Shown here: in pieces, positions 40,501 through 42,374 of the stretch
Layout of the letters: every line of letters starts with the position of its first letter
How positions within the stretch are numbered: position 1 is the stretch's first letter
Source of the DNA: Thermohalobaculum sp050043005
Lineage (GTDB): Bacteria; Pseudomonadota; Alphaproteobacteria; Rhodobacterales; Rhodobacteraceae
DNA length: 42,374 bases
Reading direction: 5' to 3'
Assembly: GCA_050043005.1 (NCBI GenBank)
Contig: JBHJIZ010000068.1
Location: forward strand, 1-42,374
Program-made: the position numbers and the translations under genes
The notes under the pieces: model-generated
Database searches by the model: none
What the model was told of the DNA's origin: nothing
Seen by the model: only the letters and a program-made list of their open reading frames with translations

Positions 40501-41166
40501 ATGCCACCGCGTTCGATCTTTGACTACGACATCTCTGTCACCGCGGACAAGGCACGTCGTTCGCGGCGCAAGGGCATGTCCGGCGCCGTCGACGGGCAGA
40601 CCCGCACCTGCGAATGGCCGGGCTGCGAGGAGAAGGCCGCCTACCGCGCGCCCGAATCCCCGGAACGCTTGCAGGACTTCCGCTGGTTCTGCCTCGATCA
40701 CGTGCGGGAATACAACAAGTCGTGGAACTTCTTCTCGGGTTGGACCGAGGAGGATCTGGAAGCGCAGATGGTCGCCGACCGCACGTGGGAGCGTCCGACC
40801 TGGAACCTCAAGGACGGACAGCGCCATCCGGGCCAGTCGCCGCACGCCAATGGAAATGCCTGGAATCGTTGGGGTTTCAAGGACCCGCACGACGTGCTGG
40901 GCGAGAACGCCACGCAGAACCCTGGCGACAAGACGCAGCGCAAGCGCCGCTTCAAACTGCTGACCAAGGACGAGCAGCGGGCGATGGACACGCTGGGCCT
41001 GCCGCACGAGGTCGAGACCCGGGCCGAGGTGCGCACCCGCTACCGCGAACTGGTCAAGGACCTGCACCCGGACAACAATGGCGGCAACCGCACCGACGAG
41101 GCGCGGCTGGGCCGGGTTATCCGCGCCTGGGATATCCTGAAGCGCAGCCGCGGACTTCGTGATTGA
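40501..41166 (+). CDS. DnaJ-domain protein (Rhodobacterales type)
   Basis: A 221-residue protein with a C-terminal J-domain rather than an N-terminal one: the HPD motif is His189-Pro-Asp191 in LVKDLHPDNNGG. The N-terminal half has two Cys clusters (TRTCEWPGCEEKAAYRAP and FRWFCLDHV), suggesting a metal site. It probably recruits DnaK to a particular client. The ATG has AAGGAG upstream. Its TGA overlaps the TTG start of the next gene. Confidence 0.92.
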   Translation: MPPRSIFDYDISVTADKARRSRRKGMSGAVDGQTRTCEWPGCEEKAAYRAPESPERLQDFRWFCLDHVREYNKSWNFFSGWTEEDLEAQMVADRTWERPTWNLKDGQRHPGQSPHANGNAWNRWGFKDPHDVLGENATQNPGDKTQRKRRFKLLTKDEQRAMDTLGLPHEVETRAEVRTRYRELVKDLHPDNNGGNRTDEARLGRVIRAWDILKRSRGLRD

Positions 41167-41462
41167 AATCAAGGACCACGGGCAGCCCGCGCGGCACCCC
41201 GAAACCCCGCAATCCGTCGCCTGAGGAGATCGCCGCCGCGATCCTGGACGTGCTGGCCGAGCGGGATCCCGGCAAGACGATCTGCCCGTCCGAGGCCGCC
41301 CGCAGGCTCGACCCGGACCACTGGCGCCGCCTGATGACCCCGGTCCGCGAGGTCGCCAAATCCTTGGTGCATCAGGGCCGGTTGGAGATCCGCCGCAAGG
41401 GGGAGGTCATTGCACCGCAGGACGCGCGCGGGGTGATCCGTCTGGCTCTGCCGAAGGGCTAG
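41163..41462 (+). CDS. DUF3253 small winged-helix-like protein
   Basis: A 99-residue protein with the DUF3253 pattern: PEEIAAAILDVLAERDPGKT, ICPSEAARRLDPDHWRRLM, then VHQGRLEIRRKGEVI. The start codon is TTG at 41163, overlapping the dnaJ-like stop (TTGA), so it is translationally coupled. No ATG is available at a better place. Function unknown; predicted DNA-binding-like fold only by family. Confidence 0.88.
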   Translation: MKSRTTGSPRGTPKPRNPSPEEIAAAILDVLAERDPGKTICPSEAARRLDPDHWRRLMTPVREVAKSLVHQGRLEIRRKGEVIAPQDARGVIRLALPKG

Positions 41463-41486
41463 CAATCCGGCCCTCTCTTGGCTCGA

Positions 41487-41559
41487 CCCCGGACTTGATC
41501 CGGGGCCTCGACGAACTTCGCGTCTAAATCAGCGAGGTCTCGGGTCTCCGCCCGGGACC
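41487..41559. repeat. Two hairpins between DUF3253 and the TPR gene
   Basis: CCCCGGA-CTTGA-TCCGGGG (41487-41505) is a perfect 7-bp stem and belongs to a palindromic repeat type that is scattered through many alphaproteobacterial genomes. GGTCTCGGG-TCTCCG-CCCGGGACC (41536-41559) is a 9-bp stem with one G-T pair. They occupy the tail-to-tail gap and may terminate both genes. Confidence 0.55.
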
Positions 41560-41595
41560 GAAGCAGCGTCAGCCGTCAATGCCAAACACCGCCAG

Positions 41596-42374
41596 CTACT
41601 CCTGAATGCGCTCGCGCACTCTGGTTGCACTCTGGTACTCAAAAGACATGTGCTCGGGATCAAAGACCTCCAGCGCCAGATCAACATGGGTTAGTGCCTG
41701 TTTCAGATGCGCTGCCGCCCGGCCCGGTTCCGGGTCGGCCATCGCCTCAAACGCGATCGCGAGATTCTTGTTCGTCTCGGCCCATTGGACCGGCATCGTG
41801 TTGCGCGTTCGCACCTCCAGCGCGGCGCGGTAGGCGGTGACGGCTTCGGCCAGCAGGGTCAGGCCCGGTTCAGCCTCGGCGCGGCTGCCCTGCTCCTGAA
41901 GTGCTGCGCCGAGATTGTTCTGGGTCATGGCCCAGCCCACTGGCATCGCGTCCCGCGTTCGGACCTCCAGTGCTGTGCGATAGGCGGTGACGGCCTCGGC
42001 CAGCAGGGTCAGGCTCGCCTCGCCCTCGGCCCGGATGCCCTGATCATTCAGCGCATTGCCGAGATTGTTCTGGGTCATGGCCCATTGCACCGGCAGCGCG
42101 TCGCGCGTGCGGACCTCCAGCGCGGCGCGGTAGGCGGTGACGGCCTCGGCCAGCAGGGTCAGGCGCGCCTTGCCCTCCGCCCGCTCAGCCTGAACTGACA
42201 GCGCATTGCCGAGATTGTTTTGGGTCATGGCCCAGTCCACCGGCATCGCGTCCCGCGTGCGGACCTCCAGTGCAGCGCGATAGGCGGTGACGGCCTCGGC
42301 CAGCAGGGTCAGGCGCGCCTTGCCCTCCGCCCGCTCAGCCTGAACTGGCAGCGCATTGCCGAGATAGTTTTGCG
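41596..42374 (-). CDS. Tetratricopeptide-repeat protein built of 50-residue repeats (5' end outside window)
   Basis: The reading frame is open from the window edge (first full codon at 42372). The protein consists of near-identical 50-residue units with consensus MPVQWAMTQNNLGNALQEQG and then EAVTAYRAALEVRTRDA, of the kinesin-light-chain/TPR_10 type with NNLG and AVTAYRAALEV helices. The last unit is degenerate and the C-terminus (LALEVFDPEHMSFEYQSA) is a capping region. Repeats are close to identical at the DNA level, with exactly 150 bases between copies (GAGATTGTT at 41911, 42061, 42211). Such proteins scaffold protein contacts; a larger fused domain may lie upstream. Confidence 0.88.
   Translation of the reverse strand, partial: QNYLGNALPVQAERAEGKARLTLLAEAVTAYRAALEVRTRDAMPVDWAMTQNNLGNALSVQAERAEGKARLTLLAEAVTAYRAALEVRTRDALPVQWAMTQNNLGNALNDQGIRAEGEASLTLLAEAVTAYRTALEVRTRDAMPVGWAMTQNNLGAALQEQGSRAEAEPGLTLLAEAVTAYRAALEVRTRNTMPVQWAETNKNLAIAFEAMADPEPGRAAAHLKQALTHVDLALEVFDPEHMSFEYQSATRVRERIQE

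Noticed and set aside
1..42374. CRISPR arrays, tRNA genes, insertion sequences, phage genes
   Set aside because: No regularly spaced repeats, cloverleaf T-loop pattern, transposase or integrase sequence was found by reading; the TPR repeats are coding.

Overview
The window looks like a piece of a high-GC alphaproteobacterial chromosome, most likely order Rhodobacterales (Roseobacter/Paracoccus-type). This rests on gene content and order: gcrA (an alphaproteobacterial cell-cycle regulator), the string lnt - XRE regulator - metK - trmB, divergent bolA/dnaJ-like genes, argD-argF, and a C-P lyase cluster with a DUF1045 gene. No tRNA, rRNA, CRISPR array, insertion sequence or phage gene was seen, so this is mainly core genome with some accessory genes.

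Layout. 1-4912: the 3' part of a phosphonate C-P lyase cluster (phnJ partial, an unusual NIPSNAP gene, phnK, phnL, phnN, a convergent DUF1045 gene, then phnM). 4919-6582: clpS divergent from nhaA. 6686-10804: phoH - ybeY - CBS/CorC - lnt operon. 10801-13994: XRE regulator, metK, a small lipoprotein, trmB. 14050-14966: two paralogous small secreted proteins with a perfect TGTGA-N6-TCACA site between them. 15253-17816: an MBL-fold persulfide-dioxygenase-like protein and a DadA/PuuB-type FAD oxidoreductase. 17930-22285: two small proteins, a JmjC/cupin oxygenase-like protein with an HxG iron motif, trkH and an unidentified protein. 22351-28150 (minus): an outer-membrane barrel with an FNR-type site, then a membrane-bound spermidine-synthase-like gene followed by argD-argF-renalase-like. 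28268-31570: glutamine amidotransferase, ABC-2 permease, gcrA, SPOR lytic transglycosylase. 31678-36521: glyS, an orphan solute-binding protein, gatB. 36549-39236: two tandem paralogous alpha/beta hydrolases. 39429-42374: DUF4177-like protein, small lipoprotein, bolA, dnaJ-like, DUF3253, and the end of a TPR protein made of 150-bp repeats.

How the genes work together. The phn genes convert alkylphosphonates to phosphate through ribose-phosphonate intermediates. PhoH/YbeY/CBS/Lnt is the usual RNA-maturation and envelope operon. ArgD and ArgF are arginine-synthesis steps translated from overlapping stop/start codons. The observations most worth checking are the HxG JmjC protein beside small-protein genes, CRP/FNR-type operators at three small or envelope-protein genes, a terminator-like hairpin at the predicted 5' end of the argD mRNA, the NIPSNAP gene inside the C-P lyase operon, and lower-GC patches in glyS and at the end of lnt.
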